A DNA stretch of 64,000 nt from JAAFHB01 sp037133495 (GTDB lineage: Bacteria; Bacteroidota; Bacteroidia; Bacteroidales; Prolixibacteraceae): assembly GCA_037133495.1 (NCBI GenBank), contig JBAXOA010000010.1, positions 1-64,000 on the forward strand, given 5' to 3'. Positions 7,894 through 17,254 of the stretch are shown one piece after another. A program made the translations under genes and the position numbers. The notes under the pieces are model-generated. The model was not told the DNA's origin. It saw only the letters and a program-made list of their open reading frames with translations, and searched no databases. Every line of letters starts with the position of its first letter. Within the stretch, counting starts at the first letter, position 1.

Positions 7894-8778
7894 TTAATTT
7901 TTTAGCTGGTCCTCATTTTTATAAGCTGAAAGGTATCCTGTTGGTGTCAGCTTCATGACCCGCTTAAATTGATCATTAAAGTGCGACAAGTTATTAAACC
8001 CGCTTTCCAAACTTGCCATGGCTACAGGCATTTTACCTTCAACCATTAATTTACAGGCATGTCCAATCCTCATCTCATTCAGGAATGTGAGGAAAGTTTT
8101 GCCGGTGTGTTTTTTAAAATAGCGGCAGAAAGCTGTAGGCGATATATTTACGCTGTTGGCTACATCCTCGAGTTTAATCGGTTTGGCAAAATTAAGAATG
8201 ATATGTTCATGAATCTTGTTAAAGCGGTAAAAATCATAAGTATTAACGGTTTTTGAATAGCCGATACTTGTGTGGTATTTATACTCCTTCGTATTAGCCA
8301 TCATATCAAGTAAAATAATTAATTCGGTAATCCGGTTAATTCCGTTACACTGAAATATCTTTATCATCTGCTCACCAAAAAGCTTTCTGCTTTTGCCAAG
8401 ATATTGAATGCCACGTTGTGACTTATCCATCAACTCTTTGACTGCACTCATCTCCGGAAGATTGCCAAAGCTGGCATCAAAAATCTCTCTTTTGAATTGT
8501 ATAATTAGTGATTTAATCCCCGAAGTATCTTTCCCATCCGAATATTTACAATCACTTTTCCACCAATGGGGGACATTCTCTCCGATTATACTAATTTCTC
8601 CTTCTGTAAACCGATGGATTCCATCTCCAACATAACTGGTGCCTGAACTCTTTACCACGCAAAGGATTTCGATCTCGGGATGAAAGTGCCAGGGTACTGC
8701 AAAATGCGGTCGCTCCTCATCCAGAAAAATCACCGATTGGCTCGGCAACGAGGCAAGTTTTTGATAAAATGGCTTCAT
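7894..8778 (-). CDS. AraC-family transcriptional regulator
   Basis: A 294-residue regulator with an N-terminal cupin-like sensor (residues about 20-90; FAVPWHFHPEIEILCVV with the HFHPE motif) and a C-terminal double helix-turn-helix (about 190-290), including ANSVNISPTAFCRYFKKHTG and the AraC signature IGHACKLMVEG and SGFNNLSHFNDQFKRVM. Such proteins bind tandem half-sites spaced about 21 bp. It is placed between SusC/SusD pair 1 and the glycosidase-like gene, and the direct repeats in the divergent region at 13.8-14.25 kb are candidate targets. The inducer is unknown; a sugar or cyclitol is most plausible. Confidence 0.9.
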   Translation of the reverse strand: MKPFYQKLASLPSQSVIFLDEERPHFAVPWHFHPEIEILCVVKSSGTSYVGDGIHRFTEGEISIIGENVPHWWKSDCKYSDGKDTSGIKSLIIQFKREIFDASFGNLPEMSAVKELMDKSQRGIQYLGKSRKLFGEQMIKIFQCNGINRITELIILLDMMANTKEYKYHTSIGYSKTVNTYDFYRFNKIHEHIILNFAKPIKLEDVANSVNISPTAFCRYFKKHTGKTFLTFLNEMRIGHACKLMVEGKMPVAMASLESGFNNLSHFNDQFKRVMKLTPTGYLSAYKNEDQLKN

Positions 8779-8921
8779 ATTATCTGCTATTTTGGCTAAA
8801 AGTTGGATTTAAGGGTAAAAATAGATAATTACTCATCCGGATTACCTTTCAGTCCAAGATAAATTTGGGAACAAAAACTTCCAGCAGGTTGATAACCGGA
8901 ATCCCATTAAAATATAAGCAT

Positions 8922-8959
8922 AAAAAAACCGGCCAAATGAGCTGTTACCCACTTGGCCG
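8922..8959 (-). terminator. Intrinsic terminator of SusC/SusD operon 1
   Basis: On the minus strand a stem CGGCCAAGTG / CATTTGGCCG (9 of 10 pairs, arms at 8930-8939 and 8950-8959) is followed by a run of seven T. It lies about 50 bp beyond the SusD stop codon and ends that transcript before the AraC gene. Confidence 0.85.
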
Positions 8960-9012
8960 ATTGTTTTACCAATATAATTGTAGTAGCTTCTTAATTAATA
9001 TTTTGGCTCAAA

Positions 9013-10620
9013 CTAATACCCGTCATTTTGTTTTAGTTTTGTGTTTAGTTTTAGTTCATTCCCCGGTACCGGAAAGATTTCGCGATATTTTGCGCTTACT
9101 GCATCTTTGAATAACCAGAGTCCGCTGTATTTGCCAAAACGAATCATATCATTTCTGCGCCAGGCTTCCCATGCAAATTCCCTGGCTCGTTCATCAAGAA
9201 ACTCTTCCAGGGTAGGATTGGCCGTTAATATTGGAGCTTTTGCTCTTGATTTGATTTGGTTTACAAGTGATAAAACAGTTTCTCCATTGGTAGAGGTGGC
9301 TCCTCTGAGTATCGCCTCTGCTTTCATCATCAGAATATCAGCATATCGGAAAACAGGGAAGTCGTGGTTATCGCTTCGTGAGTTAGGCTCCCAGTTCGGA
9401 TCGGGATAAAACTTAATGGAGCGGGCTCCCATATATTGTGAAAGAAAATCATTGCCGGTATCCATTTTGTTTGGATCCCCCCGAAGCCATATTTCTCTGG
9501 TAAGTTCTAATTGCCAGATGGTATCTCGGCCACCATAAGGACCCACATAGGTTTCATTTAACCCTTTGTAAGTTGTTTTTACAGTGATTGGTGTTTTTCC
9601 GTCAAACTCAAATTGCTTCCCAACCAACCAGGTTGTGTTGCGCACATCACCTGCCAGATTAAATTTATCAAAGTACTCAGGAAGTGTTTTCGTTGAGTTG
9701 CTGGGTGATCTTGATCCTAATCCGTATTTTGTTCTCAATTCAGGAGTAAGACTATAACGGGTGAACGAATTTCCCTGAATCTTGTAGGCATCATAAACGA
9801 TGGCAAAAATGAATTCTTTTACAGCCGGACCATTTGTTGGCAGGAACATACTTTTGTAATCGGCATCCAACGCGAATAATCCAGATTTAATCACAGAATC
9901 GCAGCGGATCACAGTCTCATTATACATAGCCGTACCTTTGTAGATCTGTGCGTTGAGGTACATTTTTGCAAGTAGGGCATGGCCCATCCATGCTGTTGGA
10001 CGTCCATACGTGGTGGCGTCTTTTTTTCTGGGAAGAAATGGCAAGATGTCTTTAATTTCACTCTCTATAAATGTAAATACGTCGGCACGCGGCGATGTTG
10101 GAGTGTCGTCACCAAATTTTTTCAAAATCGGTACATTTCCATAATTATCCAGCAGGATGAAATAGAAAAAAGCGCGCATCATGCGAAGTTCAGCAAATTG
10201 CCGGCTCTTTAATGTCCCTTCCGGAACTGCATCAAACATCCCCATGACACGGTTGCAGGCAATAATTCCATTAAAAGAATAGGTCCATATGGTGTTGACA
10301 ATGGCATTATCCGGAGTCCAGGTATGTTTATGGAGTTCACGGTATTGACCGCCATCATCCCAGTTGCCAGCCCTGGCAGGTGTAAGCGCCTCATCCGTTG
10401 AAAGTGATTGAAGGCGCCAATAGTCAATTGCATAATTAGCCGGGAGAATGGTATAGATGATTCCCTTTGCAGCCTCGAAGTGCTCTGGTTTAGTTGGAAA
10501 GTTATCGGGTGTTAATTCCGATTCAGCTTTTATATCCAGATTGGTACAGTTCGTAAATAGCATCGCAGCCAAAAACAGGGCTCCGGTTATTTTTTTTATT
10601 ACAGTTATATTCGTTATCAT
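9013..10620 (-). CDS. SusD/RagB-family outer-membrane lipoprotein (pair 1)
   Basis: Surface glycan-binding lipoprotein that caps the SusC-type transporter encoded upstream. It has a lipoprotein signal (LFLAAMLFTNC, Cys at about residue 25), then the SusD N-terminal TPR-like helical fold (YAIDYWRLQSLSTDEALTP, GIIACNRVMGMFD, LRMMRAFFYFILLDNYGNVPI) and the typical C-terminal region (FPVFRYADILMMKAEAILRG, LDERAREFAWEAWRRNDMIRFGKY, IFPVPGNELKLNTKLKQNDGY). The 535 residues match the family. The gene lies 43 bp downstream of the SusC gene and is followed by an intrinsic terminator. Ligand unknown. Confidence 0.95.
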   Translation of the reverse strand: MITNITVIKKITGALFLAAMLFTNCTNLDIKAESELTPDNFPTKPEHFEAAKGIIYTILPANYAIDYWRLQSLSTDEALTPARAGNWDDGGQYRELHKHTWTPDNAIVNTIWTYSFNGIIACNRVMGMFDAVPEGTLKSRQFAELRMMRAFFYFILLDNYGNVPILKKFGDDTPTSPRADVFTFIESEIKDILPFLPRKKDATTYGRPTAWMGHALLAKMYLNAQIYKGTAMYNETVIRCDSVIKSGLFALDADYKSMFLPTNGPAVKEFIFAIVYDAYKIQGNSFTRYSLTPELRTKYGLGSRSPSNSTKTLPEYFDKFNLAGDVRNTTWLVGKQFEFDGKTPITVKTTYKGLNETYVGPYGGRDTIWQLELTREIWLRGDPNKMDTGNDFLSQYMGARSIKFYPDPNWEPNSRSDNHDFPVFRYADILMMKAEAILRGATSTNGETVLSLVNQIKSRAKAPILTANPTLEEFLDERAREFAWEAWRRNDMIRFGKYSGLWLFKDAVSAKYREIFPVPGNELKLNTKLKQNDGY

Positions 10621-10663
10621 TTTAATATTTTTAAAAAGGATTAAAATTTGAACTTATCAATAA

Positions 10664-13600
10664 TTACAAATTAATGTTTACCCCTAAAATAAAGGAACGC
10701 GTTTTAGGATAAAAATTATTGTTGTCAATACCGGGTTCAATTCCACCCAGATTAATTTCAGGATCGATACCTCTGTATTTGGTAATCACGAACAAGTTAT
10801 TGGTGGTAATATAAAGTCGGGCGCTCTTGATTTTTACCCCCTTAAGATTAAAGGTATATCCAAGCGTGGCATTATCCATCCTTATATATGATCCGTTCTC
10901 GATGTACCTGGTTGAATTATAAAATGAATTTACATCCGTAGCCGGTTCCCCCAATGAGAATTTTGGAATATTATTGACCGATGCATTGTTCACATCATTC
11001 AAGCTTGCCAGGGTTGCATTGAGGATCTTATTTCCGGAAATACCTCTCAGGAAGAAACTAAAGTCGAAATTTTTATAGCTGAAAGTATTATTCCATCCGA
11101 ACATCAGATCGGGCTGAGCGCTGCCGCTTTGTTTGAAATCTTCAACTGTAACTACCTTTGAAGTATCACCATTTGCTTTGTAAAACATTGAAATCCCCTG
11201 AATATTCCGGCCGGCATACTGGCGGACAAAGAAGGTTCCGATAGGTTCACCTTCCTTAAGAATCTGAGAAGGATTTCCTGATTGCCCTTTACCCCCGATT
11301 CCTGCTGTCCGGATACTTGTGAAAGTAGGAAACTGATCGTTGGAAAGGGATACCACCTTATTTGCATTTTTGGAAATATTGAAAGATGTAGTCCATTCGA
11401 AATTTCCGGTCTTTACCGGTATTGCATTGATCTGTAATTCGATACCCTTATTGCTTATTTTGCCGACATTGGCGATAAGGTAGGAATAAAGATATTTAGT
11501 TGTTGAAACCGGATAGCTCCAGATAAGATCGCTGGTTTGTTTGCTGTAAGCCTCGATGGTACCTGTTATACGGTTATTCAGGAAACCAAAATCCAGACCT
11601 ACATTTGTCATGGCTGTCGACTCCCATTTTAAGTCGGGATTTTCATTTTGAGTTACGCCAACCGCTTGAAGTTGCACGCCATTAATGTAAGTTACCCCGG
11701 TCACGCCATATTTTAATCTTGATATCATTGGATCAAAACCGAGTGAGTTCCCGCTGACACCGTAACCAATTCGCAATTTCATGTCGCTGATACTCTTAAT
11801 CCCGGCCATAAATGGTTCGTTGATAATTTTCCATCCCACTGAGGCTGATGGAAAAGTTCCCCACTGATGATTGGCTCCAAATGCCGACGAACCATCACGG
11901 CGAACCGTTGCCTGTAAAAGGTATTTGTTATTGAACTGATAATTGACGCGGGAATAAAAAGAGATGATTCGTAATGTTTGTATGGTGGCAGTCCCAAAAC
12001 GATCGGCATTTGTAACTTTTTCAGGAGAACTTCCCAGAGAAAGGTTATTATACAACAAGTCGTCTGAGATAAAATTGCTGTTCGCAGCCTGAAATCCATC
12101 ATTGATCTTGTCTTCCTGCCATGAATAGCCGGCTAAAACTTTTAAATTATGTTTGCCGATGATTTTTTCAAAGGTTAAATAGTTTTCTGCAAGGGTATTC
12201 TTATTCGTGTACTCTGAGCGAATCGCGTAACCATTCGCACTTAAATGCATCGTTGAAGCGCGATTTGAATATTGATTGTTTTGATTTTCTGTTGTTTGCA
12301 GAGAAACATTTGCATTGTAGGTCAACCAGGGCATTATATTGATTTTTAAGGTTGCATTTGCCAGTTGATTGATCATTTTAACGTAATTCAAGTCATTATT
12401 TATTATGCCGGCAGGATTGAAATAATTGCTCTGCTGAGTGTTTTCAAAATAGGTGCCATCAGGCTTGAAAATATTAACGGTTGGTAAGTACTTGAGCATA
12501 TTCGAGAATACCTCAGGACGAATCAATTGTTTGTTAGTTGTGGAGTTGGTGAGATTTAATCCGACTGTAACTTTATCATTAAAGGCTTTTTGTTCAACAT
12601 TCATACGGGCAGTCCATCTGTCCAGTGAGCTGGTCTTCATTATGCCCTCATTTTCGAGGTAATTTATACTTACGCCATACGTTGTTTTGTCAGAGCCTCC
12701 ACCAAAAGACAGGTTGTGATTTTGAGAAATACCTCTCCTTGTTACTTCGTCCTGCCAGTTAACATATCCGCCATTGTCGTCGAATGGAACTTTGTTGACT
12801 TTCTTAAGATAATCTCTCAATTCGGTTGCAGACAACATTTCAATTCGATTCGAAACATTCTCAACAGCCACGTAACTGCTGTAGCTGACATACGATTGTC
12901 CGGCTTTTGCGCGTTTAGTCGTTATCATAATTACTCCGTTTGCCGCGCGTGAACCATAGATTGCCGTTGAGGAGGCATCCCGAAGGACATCCATCGAAAC
13001 AATGTCATCTGCCGCAACCGATTCGATGAGTGCCCCCGGAACACCATCAATCACATAGAATGGTTCCATAGCTGCACCCGATCTCAGCGTTGATGGTCCC
13101 CGGAGCGTGATGGAGGGAGTGGCCGTGGGATCACCGCTTTTTGTAATATTGAGCCCGGGGATCTTACCCTGCAACATTTGAGCCGGCGAGGAATATACTC
13201 CTTTGTTCATCTCCGATGCTGCAATAGTTGAGACAGATCCTGTAATATCTTTTTTCTTTGCAGTTCCATAACCGACAACTACTACATCTTCGATATACTT
13301 TACATCCTGCACCAGTTTAACATCTATGACAGTCTGTCTGCCTGTTTTTATTGTTTGGGATAAATAACCGATAAATGAAAACACGAGGGACCCATTACTT
13401 TGAGGTATACTCAGTGCATATTTCCCAAATGCATCAGTAATTGTCCCAATTGTAGTTCCCTCTAAAACAATATTTACCCCGGGTAATGATTCTCCTGTTT
13501 TGGAATCACTTACTATCCCGGAAATATTCATCTGCTGTTGAACAGCTGACATTTCTATACCATTTGTGAAAAAGAGATCATCACTTATCGTATTTGAGTT

Positions 13601-13744
13601 TTCAGAAACTGAATCGATATTGCGCCCGAACAGATTGATCATCATCAACATAAGAAAAAGGCAAGTCAATTTTAAAATTCGGACAAACTTTTGCAATTCA
13701 GTTTTATTAATACTGAGGGTTTTAATTAAAACGGATTTTTTCAT
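10664..13744 (-). CDS. SusC/RagA-family TonB-dependent transporter (pair 1)
   Basis: Outer-membrane TonB-dependent transporter of about 1026 residues that imports glycan fragments together with the SusD partner. After the N-terminal signal region comes a CarboxypepD-like domain (ISGIVSDSKTGESLPGVNI), a TonB box region and plug (DVVVVGYGTAKKKDITGSVS, GKIPGLNITKSGDPTATPS, STAIYGSRAANGVIMITTK) and the 22-strand barrel ending SFILGVNINL. I chose ATG at 13744: the frame runs back to a TTG at 13774, but ATG gives a normal basic start (MKKSVLIKT). No STN domain or anti-sigma partner is seen. The upstream region contains a tandem repeat array. Confidence 0.95.
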   Translation of the reverse strand: MKKSVLIKTLSINKTELQKFVRILKLTCLFLMLMMINLFGRNIDSVSENSNTISDDLFFTNGIEMSAVQQQMNISGIVSDSKTGESLPGVNIVLEGTTIGTITDAFGKYALSIPQSNGSLVFSFIGYLSQTIKTGRQTVIDVKLVQDVKYIEDVVVVGYGTAKKKDITGSVSTIAASEMNKGVYSSPAQMLQGKIPGLNITKSGDPTATPSITLRGPSTLRSGAAMEPFYVIDGVPGALIESVAADDIVSMDVLRDASSTAIYGSRAANGVIMITTKRAKAGQSYVSYSSYVAVENVSNRIEMLSATELRDYLKKVNKVPFDDNGGYVNWQDEVTRRGISQNHNLSFGGGSDKTTYGVSINYLENEGIMKTSSLDRWTARMNVEQKAFNDKVTVGLNLTNSTTNKQLIRPEVFSNMLKYLPTVNIFKPDGTYFENTQQSNYFNPAGIINNDLNYVKMINQLANATLKINIMPWLTYNANVSLQTTENQNNQYSNRASTMHLSANGYAIRSEYTNKNTLAENYLTFEKIIGKHNLKVLAGYSWQEDKINDGFQAANSNFISDDLLYNNLSLGSSPEKVTNADRFGTATIQTLRIISFYSRVNYQFNNKYLLQATVRRDGSSAFGANHQWGTFPSASVGWKIINEPFMAGIKSISDMKLRIGYGVSGNSLGFDPMISRLKYGVTGVTYINGVQLQAVGVTQNENPDLKWESTAMTNVGLDFGFLNNRITGTIEAYSKQTSDLIWSYPVSTTKYLYSYLIANVGKISNKGIELQINAIPVKTGNFEWTTSFNISKNANKVVSLSNDQFPTFTSIRTAGIGGKGQSGNPSQILKEGEPIGTFFVRQYAGRNIQGISMFYKANGDTSKVVTVEDFKQSGSAQPDLMFGWNNTFSYKNFDFSFFLRGISGNKILNATLASLNDVNNASVNNIPKFSLGEPATDVNSFYNSTRYIENGSYIRMDNATLGYTFNLKGVKIKSARLYITTNNLFVITKYRGIDPEINLGGIEPGIDNNNFYPKTRSFILGVNINL

Positions 13745-13767
13745 AATTTTATTTGATTTTAAATACT

Positions 13768-13851
13768 GTTGCAATGTTTGAAAAAAATTGTTACAACATT
13801 AAAACAAAAATGTTATAATGTTAAAACAAAGGTTATGTTGTCTTAGAAATT
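13768..13851. repeat. Tandem direct repeats upstream of susC 1 (about 22-bp period)
   Basis: Copies start at 13768 (GTTGCAATGTTTGAAAAAAA), 13790 (GTTACAACATTAAAACAAAA), 13812 (GTTATAATGTTAAAACAAAG) and, more diverged, 13832 (GTTATGTTGTCTTAGAAATT). The steps are 22, 22 and 20 bp, or two helical turns. The middle two are the best pair. They lie 24-107 bp upstream of the susC start and look like a regulator-binding array. Confidence 0.6.
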
Positions 13852-14184
13852 GAATATTAAAGTGACAAATTCAAAAGATCCTTTTGTTTTTAGGATTTTC
13901 AGATTGTTTTTCCATAGGCAGTTGTTAAGTTAAAATTTAACATTGAGTTTTCCAGTACTAGTCTTCCCATTGTTCATAAGAATACAGTATCGTATATAGT
14001 TGCCTTCATCGCACAAAAACAGTGTGATGCAGAACAATCTGCTCTGGGACCCATGCGTTAGAAGTTCCTTTTGATGAGAGGATAAAAATTGTTTTGACTA
14101 TCGCGATGGGAGCACATTCTATTTAACGCAAAACAAGTTGATTTTAGCTTCGATATTAGCAGAATTGCTATATCTTTAATATAA

Positions 14185-14240
14185 AAAGCTAAAATAACAT
14201 TACATAAAGCTAAAATAACAAAGGTAAAGCGATAAAAATC
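14185..14240. repeat. Tandem direct repeats upstream of the symporter gene (about 21-bp period)
   Basis: AAAGCTAAAATAACA occurs exactly twice (14185-14199 and 14206-14220), and a diverged third copy AAAGCGATAAAAATC follows at 14226-14240. The steps are 21 and 20 bp. The array ends 4 bp before the -7 promoter element, the place where an activator would contact RNA polymerase. Confidence 0.65.
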
Positions 14241-14244
14241 ATAT

Positions 14245-14252
14245 TACGTTTG
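14245..14252 (+). promoter_or_regulatory. Bacteroidota -7 promoter element of the inositol operon
   Basis: TACGTTTG matches TAnnTTTG exactly, 31 bp before the ATG of the symporter. No -33 TTTG is present; the position is taken up by the direct repeats, which fits activator-dependent transcription. Confidence 0.6.
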
Positions 14253-14283
14253 TTATTGCAATATACGCAAAAAAACTAACTTT

Positions 14284-16095
14284 ATGAAACAATTTGCAAC
14301 AATAGACTGGATCGTCTTTCTCGGCTACGCATCCATCATTGTTTTTACGGGATTATGGGTGTCCCGATCAAAAAAAGGGGAACAAAAAACCACATCCGAT
14401 TATTTTCTGGCGGGCCGTTCATTACCTTGGTGGACTATTGGAGCGGCGTTGCTGGCTGCGAATATTTCTGCAGAACATTTTATAGCCATGTCGGGATCCG
14501 GATATGCAATCGGACTTGCTATTGCAGCCTATGAATGGATTGCCGCCATTGTACTGATATTTGTTGCCAAGTATTTTCTGCCCGTATTTATCAGTAAAGG
14601 GATTTATACGATGCCGCAGTTTCTTGCTCAGCGTTACGATAAACGAGTGAGTACCATAATGGCAGTTTTCTGGGTGTTGGTGTATATTTTCGTTAATATG
14701 ACTGCTGTGCTTTACCTTGGTGCACTGGCGATGGAGAAAATTATTGGAGTTCCGATGGTTTATGGAATTATCGGATTTTCGTTTTTTTCAGCAGTTTACT
14801 CCTTATGGGGAGGAATGAAAGCTATTGCCTGGACCGATGTAATTAATGTTATTGTATTGATATTTGGGGGATTAGTGACTACTTTTCTTGCTGTCAGCGC
14901 CCTTGGAGTTGATCATGGATTCCTCTCCGGTTTTGCGGAGCTAATTCACAAAGCTCCTCAGAAATTTCACATGATCATTCAAAAGGCAACCATTTTTGTG
15001 CCCGATGGTGCCGGTGGCAAGAAAGATGCATTTCTGGATCTTCCAGGTCTTGGGGTAGTCCTGGGTTCGATGTGGTTAACCAATTTTGGATTCTGGGGTT
15101 TTAACCAGTTCATCATTCAACGCGGCCTGGCAGGAAAAAACCTGAAGGAAGCTCAGTATGGCGTCGTCTTTGCAGGATATCTTAAATTATTGATTCCACT
15201 TTTGGTTGTAGTTCCCGGGATCGCGGCCTTCGCCCTCGGAGCCGACCTGGCAAAATCGGATGAAGCATATCCATGGTTACTAAGCAATATTGTTCCGGTC
15301 GGAATCAAAGGACTAGCTTTTTCAGCCATCGCAGCAGCAGCAGTTTCTGCACTTAGCTCAATTGTCAACAGCGTTTCCACTGTTTTTACAATGGACATCT
15401 ATAAAGCTCATTTAAGAAAAGAGACCGTTGACAGAAAGCTGGTAATTGTCGGACGGATTGTTGCTTTGGTTGCGTTAATCATAGCCACTTGCGTTGCGCC
15501 TCAGCTACGATCGCTTGATCAGGCTTACCAATATATACAGGAATATACAGGATATATTTACCCGGGCGAGTTCTTGATTTTCTTTTGCGGATTATTTTGG
15601 CGTAAAGCAACTGCTACTGCTGCAGTTTGGATTGCCTTGCTCACTATTCCTTTGGGAATCCTTCTCAGGGTTATCAGCCCCGAACTTCCCTTCATCCTAA
15701 GAATCGGTTATGTCTTTATGATTCTAACCGTTGTGATGATTGGATTAAGTCTGCTTGACAAATCACATCGGATTGAAAATCAATTCGGAGACGAAGGTTC
15801 TGCCCGAAAAGCAGTTAGACTTGGATGGAGAATCATATCCGGCGCAGCTGTCGTTGGTGTGATTGCGGCCTTTTTTGTTGTGCCGATGCGAAATCTCGCT
15901 TTGGAAGCAATCTATGTGCTGGTAGTCGGATTTCTGCTGATCGGAACGATTCTTATTTTAAATTCTTCCAGTCGTACAATGAACGAGAAAGGACTCATTA
16001 TCGAACGCTCACTTTTTAAAACTACAGATACATTTAACATCGCTGCTATCGGTATTTGCGGAATATTGGGAACTCTTTACTTTATATTCTGGTAA
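14284..16095 (+). CDS. Sodium:solute symporter (SSS family), probable myo-inositol transporter
   Basis: Inner-membrane Na+/solute symporter of the SGLT-like branch, 603 residues with about 14 membrane spans. Family marks are TSDYFLAGRSLPWWTIGAALLAANISAEHFIAMSG cut into the usual blocks (residues about 38-72), YTMPQFLAQRYD (106-117) and the signature region AISAEH-like/AFSAIAAAAVSALSSIVNSVS (about 347-367). It is the first gene of a plus-strand operon with six inositol-catabolic or associated genes, so myo-inositol is the most likely solute. A monosaccharide is the alternative, as SSS proteins of this branch carry both. An exact -7 element and direct repeats precede it. Confidence 0.9.
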   Translation: MKQFATIDWIVFLGYASIIVFTGLWVSRSKKGEQKTTSDYFLAGRSLPWWTIGAALLAANISAEHFIAMSGSGYAIGLAIAAYEWIAAIVLIFVAKYFLPVFISKGIYTMPQFLAQRYDKRVSTIMAVFWVLVYIFVNMTAVLYLGALAMEKIIGVPMVYGIIGFSFFSAVYSLWGGMKAIAWTDVINVIVLIFGGLVTTFLAVSALGVDHGFLSGFAELIHKAPQKFHMIIQKATIFVPDGAGGKKDAFLDLPGLGVVLGSMWLTNFGFWGFNQFIIQRGLAGKNLKEAQYGVVFAGYLKLLIPLLVVVPGIAAFALGADLAKSDEAYPWLLSNIVPVGIKGLAFSAIAAAAVSALSSIVNSVSTVFTMDIYKAHLRKETVDRKLVIVGRIVALVALIIATCVAPQLRSLDQAYQYIQEYTGYIYPGEFLIFFCGLFWRKATATAAVWIALLTIPLGILLRVISPELPFILRIGYVFMILTVVMIGLSLLDKSHRIENQFGDEGSARKAVRLGWRIISGAAVVGVIAAFFVVPMRNLALEAIYVLVVGFLLIGTILILNSSSRTMNEKGLIIERSLFKTTDTFNIAAIGICGILGTLYFIFW

Positions 16096-16128
16096 TTATT
16101 TTAACAAAACGCTTCAATAAAAAACATA

Positions 16129-17217
16129 ATGGGAAAAGAATCAAATCTTAACAATTCGTACAAAAGTATACTGCATGAGATGACGCAGACAACGCCGACT
16201 GTGCTGTGGAATGATTCCTGTGCCACAGCGGAATTGGCGAATTCGATTGAACACGGAGCGCTTGGAGCAACCTGCAATCCGGTGATCGTCAATAGTGTCC
16301 TGAAACAAGAGTGGGATATTTGGAAGATACGAATCCCGCAAATAATCAAGGAAAATCCAACGGCCACAGAAGATGAAATTGCCTGGCTGCTTATTGAAGA
16401 AATGTCAAAGAAGGCTGCAGCGCTTTTGATGCCAATATTTATCAGCGAAAAGGGCAAGAATGGACGACTGTCAATACAGACAGATCCGAGGTTCTATCGG
16501 GATGCAGAAAGGATCATTCAGCAAGCAGTGCACTTCAGCAAACTTGCGCCGAATATCATTGTCAAGATACCAGTTACCAAAGCCGGAGTAATAGCTATCG
16601 AAGAGGTGACCTATCTGGGTGTCAGCATTAATGCTACTGTAAGTTTTACTGTTCCTCAGGCTATTGCGGTGGCAGAAGCTGTTGAGCGTGGATTAATAAG
16701 GCGGGAGAAAGAAGGAAAGGATATAAGCACGATGGGGCCGGTATGCACAATCATGGTTGGGAGGATCGATGACTTGCTGAAGGCGGTGGCAGAAAAGGAA
16801 AACATCATCGCAAACCCTGAGATTTTGGATTTGGCGGGTGTGGCTGTCATGAAGAAAGCTTACAGTATCTACCGTGAAAGAGGATACCGTTTGCGGCTGT
16901 TAAGTGCAGCATTCAGGAATCATTATCACTGGTCAGAGTTCATTGGCGGCGATGTTGTAATCTCTCCGCCATGGCAATGGCAGCAAAGGTATAATGGTTC
17001 AGATGTGACTGTTGAGAACCGGATGGACAGGCCTGTAGATGCGAAGATCATTGCGGAACTCGAGAAGAAGTTTGTGGATTTTCGACGTGCATACGATGAA
17101 AATGGGATGACAGTGGAGGAGTTTGACGGATTCGGGGCAACAGTAAGGACTTTGAGCCAGTTTTGTCAGGCAACCACCAATGCTATCGCAACAATAAGGG
17201 AAATGATGCTGGTTTAG
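16129..17217 (+). CDS. Transaldolase-family protein in the inositol operon
   Basis: A 362-residue class I aldolase-fold enzyme of the transaldolase family. GATCNPVIV (46-54) corresponds to the GVTTNPSI-type motif, and K146 in VKIPVT is the expected Schiff-base lysine. SINATVSFT (about 166-174) and ISTMGPVCTIMVGRIDD fit the later strands of the barrel. It is longer than the E. coli enzyme (about 317) and diverged from it, so its substrate may differ. It sits 33 bp behind the symporter and 37 bp before iolB. As no IolJ-type aldolase is present in the cluster, it might act on a product of inositol breakdown; that is inference. A conventional pentose-phosphate role is the alternative. Confidence 0.85.
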   Translation: MGKESNLNNSYKSILHEMTQTTPTVLWNDSCATAELANSIEHGALGATCNPVIVNSVLKQEWDIWKIRIPQIIKENPTATEDEIAWLLIEEMSKKAAALLMPIFISEKGKNGRLSIQTDPRFYRDAERIIQQAVHFSKLAPNIIVKIPVTKAGVIAIEEVTYLGVSINATVSFTVPQAIAVAEAVERGLIRREKEGKDISTMGPVCTIMVGRIDDLLKAVAEKENIIANPEILDLAGVAVMKKAYSIYRERGYRLRLLSAAFRNHYHWSEFIGGDVVISPPWQWQQRYNGSDVTVENRMDRPVDAKIIAELEKKFVDFRRAYDENGMTVEEFDGFGATVRTLSQFCQATTNAIATIREMMLV

Positions 17218-17254
17218 ATGTAGATATAGAAGACATTAGGCAATACGATGATCC

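Larger units (their letters stand above)
13775..14283. other. Divergent control region between susC 1 and the inositol cluster
   Basis: This 509-bp gene-free stretch separates the minus-strand SusC/SusD operon from the plus-strand inositol operon. It holds a repeat array at each end, a promoter -7 element at 14245-14252, and a 13-bp palindrome (GTTAAAATTTAAC at 13929-13941). The middle (about 13950-14150) shows nothing recognisable. Confidence 0.6.
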
